64,000 nt of DNA from Aegilops tauschii subsp. strangulata (taxonomy: Eukaryota; Streptophyta; Magnoliopsida; Poales; Poaceae), in assembly GCF_002575655.3 (NCBI RefSeq), contig NC_053039.3, forward strand, positions 223,777,622-223,841,621. The letters run 5' to 3'. The notes under the pieces were generated by a model, which saw only the letters and a list, made by a program, of their open reading frames with translations, made no database searches and was not told the origin of the DNA. How positions within the stretch are numbered: position 1 is the first letter of the stretch; every line of letters begins with the position of its first letter. Positions 10,586-21,752 of this stretch are shown piece after piece. The position numbers were made by a program, and so were the translations under genes.

Positions 10586-11183
10586 GCTTCTCGTTGAAGA
10601 GATTGATTGGATAGGAAACTCCTCCTCGTTACCTGATTCATCATAATAAACGCTAGGAGGGTATTGGGAAATATTTTCCCTTTCATTAGTACTCTCTTCA
10701 TATTCTATTTGTTTTCTTGTCTTTAGATAGTTGGCAATATAAGGATTCTCAATGCAATTTACCGCGGCAAAACATATAAATTTCCTCTAGATCAAAATCA
10801 AGAAATCTCTCGAGATTAAATTTTGGAAAACCCTCAGTTATACGTTTCATTTCTTCATACCACAAAAGAAGGCTAAGCTCTTTATGATGCTCGAGGGTAA
10901 TCAAGTTATCACAATTTTTGGAAACGTTTTGATCATGAAAAATTTACATTGGAGATTTAAATGACCACGTTCATTGCAAAGTTCACAAGGATGGAGCAAA
11001 AAATTAAATATTTCAGCACAATCATCTAGCCTCTCTTGCAACTTTTTCATTTCTAAATATTTATGCTTCTATCTTCCCCTTTTGCTGTGCAATTGCATTC
11101 CCAATTCACCCTGCAAAAATTGACATTCTTATAGGAGACATCATTATCATGACTAATGCAATCATCATTAACATCATGGATAT

Positions 11184-11411
11184 TCAAGAATTCATACTAG
11201 CAATATTGCAATCATGCCCATCATCCAACGTTTTTATGCCATAAATTTTGTTGAATTCTTTTTCTAGCAATTGAGCACAATTATTGGAATCCTTATTCTC
11301 AAGATAAACATTATAAAGATAAAGAACAACTTGAGGTAACCCATTCTCCATTTTTTGTAGTTTTATTTTATAAACCAAACTACTGATAAAACAAGAAACA
11401 AAAAGATTCAA
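11184..11411 (-). CDS. Hypothetical 75-aa protein just after the primer site of the non-autonomous element
   Basis: This is the first ORF after the primer site in element orientation, starting about 40 bases from it. An internal Met begins MENGLPQVVLYLYNVYLENK. The sequence is mixed helical and continues out of frame into further D/N-rich sequence. No known domain is recognised. Its position is that of gag in complete Athila-like elements, but it does not resemble the gag found at 34067 or 41970. Confidence 0.35.
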   Translation of the reverse strand: MNLFVSCFISSLVYKIKLQKMENGLPQVVLYLYNVYLENKDSNNCAQLLEKEFNKIYGIKTLDDGHDCNIASMNS

Positions 11412-11447
11412 CTACAAGATCTAAAGATATACCTTCATGCACTCACC

Positions 11448-11465
11448 TCCCCGGCAACGGCGCCA
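11448..11465 (-). other. Primer binding site, tRNA-Asp type
   Basis: Read on the minus strand it is TGGCGCCGTTGCCGGGGA, the site found in Athila-type Gypsy elements. It lies 10 bases inside the LTR end at 11476. Confidence 0.85.
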
Positions 11466-11475
11466 GAAAAGAGCT

Positions 11476-13035
11476 TGATGTCTACTATGCAACTTTATTC
11501 TTGTAGACTCGTGTTGGGCCTCCAAGCGCAGAGTTTTGTACGACAGTATAAATTTTCCCTCAAGTGGATAACCTAAGGTTTATCAATCCATGGGAGGTGT
11601 AGGATGAAGATGGTCTCTCTCAAGCAACCCTGCAACCAAATAATAAAAAGTCTCTTGTGTCCCCAACACACCAAATACAATGGTAATTTGTATAGGTGCA
11701 CTAGTTCGGCGAAGAGATGGTGATACAAGTGTAATCTGGATAGTAGATATTGACTTTTGTGATAGGAACAATAAAAAACAGCAAGGTAGCAATTTATAAA
11801 ACAGAGAATAAACGATATTGCAATGCTCGAAAATGAGGCCTAGGGTCCGTAATTTCACTAGTGCGATCTCCCAACAATGCTATTATAATTGGATCATATA
11901 ACCATCCCTCAACGTGCGATGAAGAATCACTCCAAAGTTCCTATCTAGCGGAGAACATAAGAAGAAATCGTTTGTAGGGTATGAAACCACCTCGAAGCTA
12001 TTCTTTCCGATCAATCTATCCAAGAGTTCGTACTAAAATAACACCAAATAATTTCAGATTCATAATATTCAATCCAACTCAAAGAACCTCAAAGTGTGCC
12101 CCAAGATTTCTATCGGAGAAACAAAGACAAGAACGTGCATCAACCCCTATGCGTAGATTACCCCAATGTCACCACGGGAATCCGCGAGTTGAGTGCCAAA
12201 ACATATATCAAGTGTATCAATACGATACCCCATTGTCACCACGAGTATTCATATGCAAGACATATATCAAGTGCTCTCAAATCCATAAAAATATTCAATC
12301 CGATAAAACAAAATCTCATAGGGAAAACTCAATTCATCACAACAAGATAGAGAGGGAGAAACACCATATGATCCGACTATATTAACAAAGCCCGCGATAC
12401 ATCAAGATTGTGACATCTCAAGAACACGAGAGGGAGAGATTAAACACATAGCTACTGGTACAAATCCTCAGCCCCGAGGGTGGACTACTCCCTCCTCATC
12501 ATGGTGGCCGCCGGGATGATGAAGATGGCCACCGGTGATGATTTCCCCCTCCGGCGGAGTGCCAGAATGGGGTCTAGATTGGTTTTCGGTGGCTACAGAG
12601 CCTTGCGGTGGTGGAACTTCTGATCTAGGTTAACCCCGAGGGTTTTCGGAATATTTGGAAATTTATAGGGTAAAGAGGGGGTGTAGGAGGCCACCGAGGT
12701 GGGCACAACCCACCTGGGCGCGCCTAGGCCCCCAGGCGCGCCCTGGTGGGGTTGTGCCCCCCTCGGGGCACCCCCAGATGCTTCTCTGGCCCATTGGATG
12801 TCTTCTGGTCCATAAAAAATCCACAAAAAGTTTCGCGGTGTTTGGATTCCGTTTGCTATTGATTTCCTTGATGTAAAAAACAAGCAAAAAACAACAACTC
12901 GCACTGGGCACTAGGTCAATAGGTTAGTCCCCAAAAATGATATAAAGTTGCTATAAAATGATTCTAAAACATCTAAGAATGATAATATAACAGCATGAAT
13001 ACTTCATAAATTATAGATACATCAGAGACGTATCA
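11476..13035 (-). repeat. LTR of the non-autonomous Athila-like element
   Basis: On the minus strand it begins TGATACGTCTCTG at 13035 and ends GACATCA at 11476. A long GC-rich palindrome (12694-12766) lies just upstream of a TATA-like ATTTATAGGG block (12660-12668 on the plus strand, read in reverse). Short ORFs on both strands here are not genes. Confidence 0.85.
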
Positions 13036-13119
13036 GGCACCCACGATGCGGAGGCCTCGCCCTCTTCCATGTCCAAGAAGCCAATGGTCATCGATATCTC
13101 CGAAAATGAGGAGTAGCTT
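13036..13119 (+). pseudogene. Coding tail of a host-type gene, split from downstream sequence by the LINE
   Basis: Between the LTR edge and the LINE the plus strand encodes DAEASPSSMSKKPMVIDIS followed by ENEE and a TAG at 13113-13115. It reads as the end of a real protein (acidic, IDIS...E motif) rather than transposon. Without the LINE and one duplication copy it joins 20198, and a B3-type domain follows 1 kb further on. It may be an exon of that gene or the end of a tandem neighbour. The upstream part is lost to the LTR element. Confidence 0.5.
13108..13119 (+). repeat. Target site duplication of the LINE, left copy
   Basis: GAGGAGTAGCTT is repeated exactly at 20186-20197 directly after the LINE poly(A). 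The 12 bp is in the usual range for LINE insertions. Confidence 0.93.
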
Positions 13120-13295
13120 AGAGGTGGAATTGACTCCTTAGATGGCTCCCACCCCACCCCGGCAATCTCCACCCCCCTCCGGCGGTCTCCTCCACTAGCC
13201 ATCAATTTTTACTTTCTCTCCACCAGATCTCTCCGGCGCCTCGGGATCTACACGTTCATACCCATTTCCTATGGGTTCCATGGAGGGTTCCACCC

Positions 13296-16257
13296 TTGGC
13301 TTGGATTTCTCCAAGGGTTTGGCCTTTGCGGATAGGGTTTTTCAATCTACGGGCTTTTTGGTGCATCCCATGGAGGACTCGGACCTTCACCATGGTGGTC
13401 TCTTTTGGACGTCACAATTTTCGTTTAAATGAAGATTCAGTGGCTGCGGCTCTGGAGGCGGCCATTGGTGGCTTGGGCATTGATCTCATGGTTTTTTTGA
13501 TTAAGGATAAGGTTTTTGGTTTTCAAGTCTCTTGCAAGGCTGTTGCCATGATCATTCTTAGTCTTCGATCTTTTGCTTGCGATCATTTCAAATGTTACTT
13601 TCATCTTTGGAGTAACGATGGTCCTAATTGGAGTCGCGAGTTTAAGATCTGGAAATTGGAATGTGATGCTGAGTGGATCCTTGTTAGTCCCTCTAAAAGG
13701 CGTGCTGCTCTTGGGGTTTTAGCAATGCATTCTAGGCCATCTAAGTCTTTGTTCAAATCCACTCATTCAGTTGGCAAGAAATTATCATTTGCAGTCTTTC
13801 AGAATTATGGTGCTTGTCAGGGTTATCGTTATCCGGCTACGGAAAATTGCATTCAAACTCTTGAAGATGCGGGTTATTCGATTCCTCCTCATGAGCGGGT
13901 TATAATTCGTCCTTCGTTACCGGCGTATCTCCGGCGGACATCGGCGAGGCCATCTATCTCGTTTGGTACGGTTCAAGATCTCCTGCCTCCGGCTGATCGT
14001 ACGCCACCAATCTCGGGCGGGAATTTGGATTCTTTGAATGTGGACGTGCCAAGCCATAATGGGCCAACCTCTGCACGTGCTTCGGGCCTTGATCAGCCCA
14101 CCTCTTCTGCTGGGTCGGACCGGGCTGAGCCGGTGTCCTCTGGGGAGCATTTGGATATCCCCTCGTCTCAACAAGCCAAGGAGGATTTCGATAATTTAAT
14201 TTTTGATAAGGTCGAGGAAATTTCTACGTGTCAGAAGTGTTTAAAGAAGGGACATTTTGCCTCTGCATGCACGTCCAAGATTTGGTGTATCTCTTGCCTC
14301 CGGTCTGGTCACGTCAAGAAAGATTGTAACTGGTTCGCTAGGATTCTGGGGCTCGTTTGGCAAGCCAAACCCGTTAACGCTGCATCTTCCGAGGCGCGCT
14401 ACGGGAATATCTCTCTGACAACACTTTTACCAAACTTGGACCTCCCTTCCACTTTCGCATTTACGCCATCGTCCAGTTCCATCAGCCCCGGCCCCAAGAC
14501 TCCATCGGCCTCGCCGCCTGCAACCCCTCCTCCGCCGCTGCACTCACCGTCCTTGGAGGCGGAGTTCTCGGTCCCGATGGCGAACTTTCACCTAGATCCT
14601 CTGCTGTATGTTCCTGCTGGCCACCACATCGTCGATGGTGGGGAAGATCGTCTCCCCTGAACTTTTGTGACGCCACATACCCCAATTGTGCGCCGCCATG
14701 AGGAGTTCATGCTTGCGGAGGTAATGCCTATCCCCCAGCCTGATGAGATTGGTGCTCCTAGAGAGGAAGTAGTGAAGTGGCTGCAAGCGCATGGAGTTCT
14801 TGTCAGGTCAGTGCAGCCTTGGATTCGTTCGGTTGGGCTCTTTGAGCTTCGGGATGCTGTGTCAGATTCTCTTTGCTGCAGCTCCCACCACAGCCGCTGG
14901 GTAATGACCGTTTTGTGCGATTTATGAAGCACGATGAGGGTGAATCTTTCCGTGGCGTTCAGGGTTTTCGTCAGGGGCTGTTCATGTTTCTTGGTATTCC
15001 ATTGGATCTTCGTAATACTGAATGCATCAGAGCAGCTGTGAACACTTTTGGCAAGTTTCACCATTGGGTGAGTGAGGACCCCTACCTGGTTCGATCTCTG
15101 GTGTTTGCTTCGTTCCCAGAGGATATTCTTGTGCCACGTGATGTGGTTTTCATGGATTATGCGGCTTACGGAGGTGCTAGAGTTTCCTGGACTGCGCCCT
15201 TGTATATTCTGGGTGCGAACTTTGCAGAGCAGATTCCCCAGGATGAGGATTGGATGCCCATCAATGGCAATCCACACCCAGTACCTGGTGTTCCCTTCCC
15301 TGAGCTGCCTCCGTTCAATCTTCATGCTTATCTTGCCTTGGGGTGGAATGCAGTCCCCCTCCCCCTCCTAAGCCTGTGATCAACGAGGTGGCTGATGACA
15401 ATTGGGGCAATTGGAATGACAATGTGGAACCTGAGCCTGCCCAAGACCAGGAATCAATGGTGGTTGATCTCTCAGCCCAGCCCAGCTCTGCTGCTGACCA
15501 GGAACCGCCCGCTGCTATTTTTGTGGTTGATGATCATCAGCCTGAAGCTCCAGCTATGCCTTTGATTGATGAAGATGCAGTTAACAACTGGGCCATTGTT
15601 GTCTACCAGCCTCCTGCTGTCAGGGAGGAGCTTGCTTTGTCTGCGGTGCCATTTGGGCCTCCTCTGCCTCCTGATATGGTTTGGAGGAGATCTTTTGAAA
15701 GTCTTCTGCAAGCCCTGATTGTTTTCTCTGTTCCCATGCCAGTTCTGCTGCAGCCACTGTCGCCCGTAGTTCTGTCAAAGAGAAGTTAGGATCTTGCGTT
15801 CAATGATTCAGACCTGCCGCGGCTTACTTGGAAGGAACCGGAGACGGCCAGGCCAGTCGCCAGGGCCCTCTTTCCTGATCATGTTGATGTGGAACCTGTG
15901 GAGATGTCCTCCCCTGTGGTTGTGGTGGCTAAAGCTAGAAGGCCACAGAAAACTTTGGCGCCAGCTCCAATAGTGGACACTTCGGTTAGGCGTTGCACCA
16001 GAAGCTCTGTTCAGCGCGATGGGTTCAAGCCCACCTTCCAGGAGCTCACTCTTCAGCCCAAGAGGAAGAAGCCCAAAGCTAATCCTTTCATGGCCCAGAT
16101 GCCTGATGAGCCTGCTTCAGAAGGAGTACCTCCAGCAACACCTGTCAGTCGACTTCAAGAAGTTGGGAGAGAGCTGGAAATTGACGTCGCTCTCCTTTCT
16201 GTGGATGCACTTATGGTGGAACCACCAACTGCTGTCTCCTCTAAATCTGATGATTAG
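13296..16257 (+). pseudogene. LINE ORF1, nucleic-acid-binding protein, broken
   Basis: The first segment (13296-14660, 454 residues) has an N-terminal region seen in plant LINE ORF1 proteins and then two zinc knuckles near residues 309-345: CQKCLKKGHFASAC and CISCLRSGHVKKDC. A proline/serine-rich linker follows. A stop at 14658 is read past in the same frame to about 14860. The frame then shifts, and 14873-15340 encodes a conserved-looking domain beginning PLGNDRFVRFMKHDEG. It shifts again at the C-run near 15355 into an acidic, proline-rich part, has a stop at 15787, and ends in a basic region at 16257. Together the original protein was close to 980 residues. It would coat LINE RNA. Confidence 0.85.
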
Positions 16258-16433
16258 TGTGTCCTTGGCGTGTTGGGTTTGGCAAGCCCTTAACTTTGCT
16301 AGCTCTATGTTATTATGCAGTGACCTACCTCATGAACTTTTGTATGTTTTAATGTTGGGTCAGACTTTGCTGTGCTCTTTTGGACATGTGGCATTGTGTG
16401 CCATGTGGTTTATGGACTTTATTTTATGCTATA

Positions 16434-19400
16434 ATGAGTAATATTTGTAGAAACTGGAATGTTCTATGCTGGAATGTAAGAGGTCTGAATTCTGAATCTA
16501 GACAGAGAGCTGTCACGCAGAAAATTGAGGAGAGCCAATGTTCCATAGCGTGTTTACAAGAAACTAAGTGCTCTTCTTTTGACTCTAGGTCAATTAAATC
16601 TTTCTGCCCTAAAAGATTTGACTCTTTTGCTTGTTCTCCTTCCATTGGAGCTTCTGGTGGAATCCTTGTGGTCTGGAATTCTGCTCTTTTTATTGGCACC
16701 TTAATAGAAGTTCAGCAATTTGTTGTGGTCATTCAGTTTACCTCCAGGCAGAACAATGAAAAGTGGACTTTAGTTGTTGTTTATGGCCCTTGTCAGGGTG
16801 AAGCCAGGGACAATTTTGTTAATTGGTTATATAACCTGTGTATCCCCCTTAATGAGCACTGGTTGTTGCTTGGTGACTTCAATTTCCTTAGGTCTCTGGA
16901 TAATAGAAACTTACCTGGTGGAGACATAAATGACATGTTTATTTTCAATGAGATAATTGGGCACCTGGGCCTTCTTGAGCTTCCAATCAAAGGCAGATCC
17001 TACACCTGGTCCAATATGCAAGATATCCCACTTCTTGAGCAGCTGGACTGGTTCTTCACCTCAGTGGACTGGATTACTGATTATCCTATGACTGAAGTTC
17101 TGCCCTTAGCCAGGACTGCTTCTGATCATGTACCTTGCTTGGTCTCCATTAAGACTACCATCCCAAAATCAAATCTCTTTAGGTTTGAAAATTATTGGAT
17201 GGAGCTAGAGGGTTTCATGGACTGTGTTGAATCATCTTGGAAAAAGCCCTCTAGGAAAGCACATATAACTGCTAGGATTGCAGACAAATTTAAAAGTTTG
17301 AGAATGTGCCTTAAGAGGTGGCAAATGAATGTCTCCAAATTGAAATTATTGATCAGCAAATGCAATCATGTTATTTTCCTTCTTGATGAGTTGGAGGAGT
17401 GGAGGCCCCTATTTAGGCAGGAGATTAATTTCAGAAGAATTGTCAAAACCCACTTGGAAAAGCTTCTGCACCTGCAGTGTTTATATTGGAAAAAGAGATG
17501 CATTATCAGGTATTTTAAGGTTGGGGGAGAGAACACCAAATTCTTTCATGCCATGGCCACTGAGAGACACAGGAGAAATTCCATAGCTAGTCTTAAGCTA
17601 CCTGATGGTTTTGTGGTCTCTGATCACTCTCAAATGGCTGGAATTATTTGGAGTTGCTTTAAGAACAGAATGGGGACTTCTAGAGGGATTGTGATGGGCT
17701 TTGATTTGTCATCACTACTTACCCCTGTGGCTGGCCTTGAGGTGCTCACTAAGCCTTTTGAAAAGGAGGAAATGGACAATGTGGTCAAGCACATGCCTGT
17801 GGATAAAGCACCTGGTCCTGATGGTTTCAATGGTTTGTTTTTTAAGAAATGCTGGCACCTAATTTCAAACGACTTTTATGAGCTGGCCCAGGCTTTTCAT
17901 GAGGGATCTGCTGTCTTGGAGAACATTAATAGTTCTTTTAGTACTCTGGTGCCCAAAAAGCTATCACCTGTGGAAGTGGGGGACTATAGGCCTATCTCTC
18001 TCACTAGTATGGGGCTCAAGTTTCTCTCCAAAATGGCTGCAAATAGATTCCAGGAGCTGATTATGCAGTGCATTCAGAAAAATCAGTATGATTTCATTAA
18101 GAGCAGAACAATCCAGGATTGTCTTGGTTGGGCCTTTGAATATTTGCACCAATGTCATCAGTCCAAGAGACCAATAGTAATCCTCAAACTGGACTTTGAG
18201 AAGGCCTTTGATTCTGTTGAGCATGAAGCTATTTTTCAAATTCTTAGGCATAAGGGTTACAATGAAAAGTGGATCCTATGGATGAAACAGCTTCTGGCCA
18301 CTGGTACTTCTTCTGTTCTTCTTAATGGTGTCCCTGGGAGGAAGTTTGTTTGCAAAAAAGGAGTTAGACAGGGTGACCCTGTATCTCCTCTTCTTTTTGT
18401 CATAGCTGCTGATCTATTGCAAACAGTGATTAATGATATGTTAAGGAAGGGAGTTCTTCACCTCCCTATACCTTGCCATGATAGAGACTACCCTGTGATC
18501 CAGTATGCTGATGATACATTGATCATCCTCCCTGCTGACAGGGTCCAGCTTCTGGACCTGAAGGATATGCTGAAGGTGTTCTCTCAGTCCACAGGTTTGG
18601 ATGTCAATTACCATAAATCCTTTATTATTCCAATCAATGTTGACTCTGCTGTGATGGAGGATCTTGCTGCTGCTTTTGGTTGCAATATTGGTAAGATGCC
18701 ATTCACATATCTTGGCTTACCTGTGGGGACTACAAGGCCAAGAATGGTGGACTTTATGCCTTTAGTTGACTGTATGGAAAGAAGAATGACTGCCAGCTCC
18801 TCATTTCTTAACCAAGGTGAAAGACTGCAGTTTCTCAACTCTGCTCTGTCCTCAATGCCAATCTTCTTTCTGTGTAGCCTGGTTGTTCCTGCTGGTATAC
18901 TCAAGCAGTTAGAAAGAATCCAAAGGCAGTGCCTGTGGAGAAAACATAGAGATGAGCCAGCCCCATCTCTTGCTGCTTGGGAGCTGATCCATAGGCCAAA
19001 AAAATAAAGGGGGTCTTGGTATCCTAAACCTGGGGGTTCAGAATGTGGCCCTGCTACTCAAGCATGCTAGTAATTTCCTCAACAAAAGAGATATCCCTTG
19101 GGTGTCCATAGTTTGGGATTCATATTATTATGAAGGAATGCCCCAGGGAACAAATGATTGTGGCTCCTTTTGGTGGAGGGATATTTGCAAGGTAATGCAG
19201 AATTTTGGAGATTGCTCCTGGGTGCAGGTTAATGAAGGGGACACTGCTCTTTTTTGGTCTGATAATTGGAACCTTGGCAGTGAAGTTTCTAGTTTGAAGA
19301 CAAGATTTCCAAGGTTATTTTCTTTTGCCAAAGACCCCTGGATTTCAGTTAAGGAAATTTTCAATACCCAGAATATGTACCGGCATTTCCATCTTCCTTT

Positions 19401-20115
19401 GTCTGCTCAAGCCTTTGATGAGTTGAACTTGATTAAGGATTTGATGGGCTCCCACAGTAGAGTAGCTAGTTCTAAGGACTTATGGTTTTGGCAGGGCCCA
19501 TCCAAGGTTTTCAAGCCCAAGATGTTCTACTCTCACACTTTTGTGTCTGAATCCTTCAACCCTTTACTCTGTTGGATTTGGAAATCCTCCTGTACCCTCA
19601 AGATCAAGGTGTTTGCTTGGATGCTTATCATGGACAGGCTGAACACCAAGGATATGGTTGAAAGAAGACATTGGCACATGGAAGATGGAGTTCATTGTAA
19701 GCTCTGCCCCTTACTGACTAGAGAAACCAGGGACCATTTGTTCTTCAACTGCATTTTCAGTATTAGGATCTGGAATTATCTGCAGATTGATTGGTCTGCT
19801 GACACCTTCATGCTTGATTTGGTTACTCAGGCAAGGAGAAGTTTTGATAAGCCTTTCTTCAGTGAAGTGGTGTTCATTGCCTGCTGGAATATCTGGATCA
19901 TCAGAAATGCCAAAGTGTTCAGAAGTGAGAGGGCAAGTTTCAATAGATGGAGAAGTGCTTTTACGCATGATATTAGCCTAATGCAGCACATAATCAAATC
20001 TACTTACAAGGATGACTTACTGAAATGGATCTCTTTCCTCCCCCTTAAGTTTGTTCTTGTAAGCTTTCCTTCATTTTTTGTATTCTGGTCACTTCTTGTA
20101 ATCATACTGTTGTAA
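16434..20115 (+). pseudogene. LINE ORF2, endonuclease and reverse transcriptase, one frameshift
   Basis: The frame is open from 16380, but the ATG at 16434 fits the usual start just before WNVRGLN. The apurinic-type endonuclease has [26 protein letters not shown] and SDHVPCLV. The reverse transcriptase has [42 protein letters not shown] and [10 protein letters not shown], so the catalytic YADD is intact. At 19007 an A-run followed by TAAAGGGGG shifts the frame. The true continuation (GGLGILNLGVQNVALLLKH) runs on to 20115 and carries the C-terminal zf-RVT-like Cys/His region with CKLCPLLTRETRDHLFFNC. No RNase H domain was seen. It nicks target DNA and reverse-transcribes LINE RNA in place. Confidence 0.93.
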
Positions 20116-20129
20116 TTGTTTTATATTCT

Positions 20130-20185
20130 TAATAAAGTTTTGATCTGCCGTGGGGGTTTTGCCCCACAGTTCCCAGTCAAAAAAA
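20130..20185 (+). other. LINE 3' tail: polyadenylation-like signal, terminal hairpin and poly(A)
   Basis: AATAAAG near 20131 is followed by an exact 6-bp stem GTGGGG / CCCCAC (20150-20155 with 20162-20167, loop GTTTTG), then CAGTTCCCAGTC and seven A's. The hairpin next to the end is a plausible recognition site for the LINE RT. Confidence 0.6.
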
Positions 20186-20197
20186 GAGGAGTAGCTT
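20186..20197 (+). repeat. Target site duplication of the LINE, right copy
   Basis: GAGGAGTAGCTT, an exact match to 13108-13119. Confidence 0.93.
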
Positions 20198-20328
20198 GTC
20201 TTATTAGCTCACTATAAGGACCTATGTTCAGCTTGCTAGCTACTGCCTTTCCTTAACAAATTCTAGTGAATTGTGCTATCTACTTTTACCATGCAATCTG
20301 TTGTTCTAGTGTATATGTTCTATATGTT

Positions 20329-21050
20329 GTGCAATGTGGTGCTCACTTATTAACTGTTTGGTTAATTAGTTGTCGTGTTTAGTTAACTGTTTGGTTCAAT
20401 TCTGCAAATGTGATGTTCAGTTCTTCAGGGTGCAATTTTGTATTGTCTTCCATGTGAGAAATAAATCAATTTTTTCTTTACAAAATACATGAGAAACAAA
20501 TACAATTGCTATATTTCCAAGTTGTTAAGTATGCTTGGTTTGGTTAACTGTCTGATCTTCTATTAGGAGTATGTTATATTGTGCAATGTGGTGCTCAGTT
20601 AATGTTTGGTTCATTTGTTGTGGTGTTTAGTTAACTGCTTGGTTCAATTCTGCAATGCGATGTTCAATTATTGTGGGTGCATTCTGTTATTGTATACCAT
20701 GTGAGGAATAAATTGAATTTGGCTGTACTAAATACATGAGAAACAAATACAATTGCTATATTTCCAAGTTGTTAAGCATGCTTCGTTTGGTTAACTGTCT
20801 GATCTTCTATTAGGAGTATGTTATATTGTGCAATGTGGTGCTCAGTTAATGTTTGGTTCATTTGTTGTGGTGTTTAGTTAACTGCTTGGTTCAATTCTGC
20901 AATGCGATGTCCAATTGTCGTGGGTAAATTTTGTATTGTTGTGCATGTGAGGAATAAATCGAATTTGGATGCACTTAATACATGAGAAACATATACAAGT
21001 TCTATATTTCCTAGTCCTTAATAATGCTTGGTTTGGATAAATGGGTTTTC
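20329..21050 (+). repeat. Three tandem copies of a ~250-bp unit
   Basis: Units begin GTGCAATGTGGTGCTCA at 20329, 20581 and 20828. Copies 1 and 2 are about 252 and 247 bp. Copies 2 and 3 are nearly identical in their first 110 bp, and copy 3 decays towards 21050. The unit is T/G-rich and non-coding. It lies between the split coding tail and the B3 exons, so it looks like an expanded intron or intergenic segment of the host gene. Confidence 0.88.
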
Positions 21051-21270
21051 CATGTGGCTTGAATTAATCTGATGAATCTGCAATGTGCTTTTATTTCATC
21101 AACATATTTTACTAATAGCACGTGCATGGTCTGTTGTCAAATACCACATTATTGTGCAATTGCAGGAACCATTCTAATATTTACGTTTTTAACAATTTGG
21201 TCTTGCACATGTAGGTCCTGCTGTCAGGTTTTGACCCACTGTTGACCCTTTTTGCATATGGGGAAATGAG

Positions 21271-21752
21271 TTGTCCATGAATATCAATCAAGTCAAGAAA
21301 CTCAGAAAGATTGTTAGGATAAAGAAATTAGGGACAAAAAACAACAAGATCTTTGTGTGCACAATGAAGAAGACATCAGTTCACTGCAAGATGGTACTAA
21401 CTATTATACCTTGCCTTTTTTTATTCCTTTGCCCGATTTCCAATATAGAGAAGATATTTATGCACATCCTTGTTTTCAGGCCTTTCCAAAGAAGTTCATT
21501 GATGATTACCTCTCAAACCACCTCTATGGTTAGGAGGTGAGGAAGGTTTTCATACAACACCCACGGTTCAATATTGAAGTGTTCCTGAAGAGGACGAAGG
21601 ATTGACGGTCAATCATCCACAGGCACTAGCCTAAAGTTGCAAAGACCTTCAACATGAATGAAGGCTCAATATTCGCCTTCCGCTTGAGCAGTTTTCCAAA
21701 TGAGATGCATCTGTCCATGTACCGTCTATGATGCTAATTTTGAAAGGTTCTA
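21271..21752 (+). pseudogene. B3-type DNA-binding domain gene remnant
   Basis: An exon (21271-21395) with Lys-rich sequence ends in HCKM at a GT. After an intron of about 85 bp ending TTTTCAG (21479), the next exon reads FPKKFIDDYLSNHLYG, then EVRKVFIQHPRFNIEVFLKR and VAKTFNMNEGSIFAFRLS. This spacing of F-P-K-K-F, hydrophobic strands and E-G-S-x-x-x-F fits a plant REM-like B3 domain, which binds DNA as a transcription factor. It is broken by stops at a TAG after HLYG, a TGA after RTKD, and a TAG where Trp is expected before PKVAK. There is no close transposon signature, so it is probably a dead host gene copy. B3 assignment is by motif reading only. Confidence 0.55.

Larger units (their letters stand above)
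8624..13035 (-). mobile_element. Non-autonomous Athila-like LTR element (one LTR and internal region), interrupted at its left
   Basis: On the minus strand the order is a 1560-bp LTR (13035 to 11476), a tRNA-Asp-type primer site (11465-11448), then an internal region with short ORFs and no recognisable gag, RT or integrase. The internal part stops exactly where the chromovirus 3' LTR ends at 8623, so the chromovirus most likely inserted here and the rest lies left of the window. The style (TGATACGTCTC start, GGCGCCGTTGCCGGGG primer site) is that of the Sabrina/WHAM group of Triticeae elements. The family name is from recognition only. Confidence 0.75.
13120..20185 (+). mobile_element. LINE (non-LTR retrotransposon), 7.07 kb, probably full length
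   Basis: A 5' untranslated region (13120-13295), ORF1 with zinc knuckles, ORF2 with endonuclease and reverse transcriptase, a 3' untranslated tail ending in a hairpin and a short poly(A), all flanked by a 12-bp exact duplication. Presence of the ORF1 start argues for a near full-length copy. ORF1 has two stops and two frameshifts and ORF2 has one frameshift in an A-run, so it is inactive but fairly young. It inserted just after a host-type stop codon. Confidence 0.93.

Noticed and set aside
12593..12911. Overlapping ORFs on both strands at the GC palindrome of an LTR
   Set aside because: Produced by the inverted GC-rich repeat itself. The same happens at 23249-23668, 28543-28906 and 27363-27836.
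19045..20115. Separate gene starting at ATG 19045
   Set aside because: It is the frame-shifted continuation of LINE ORF2; conserved ORF2 sequence is readable upstream of that ATG.
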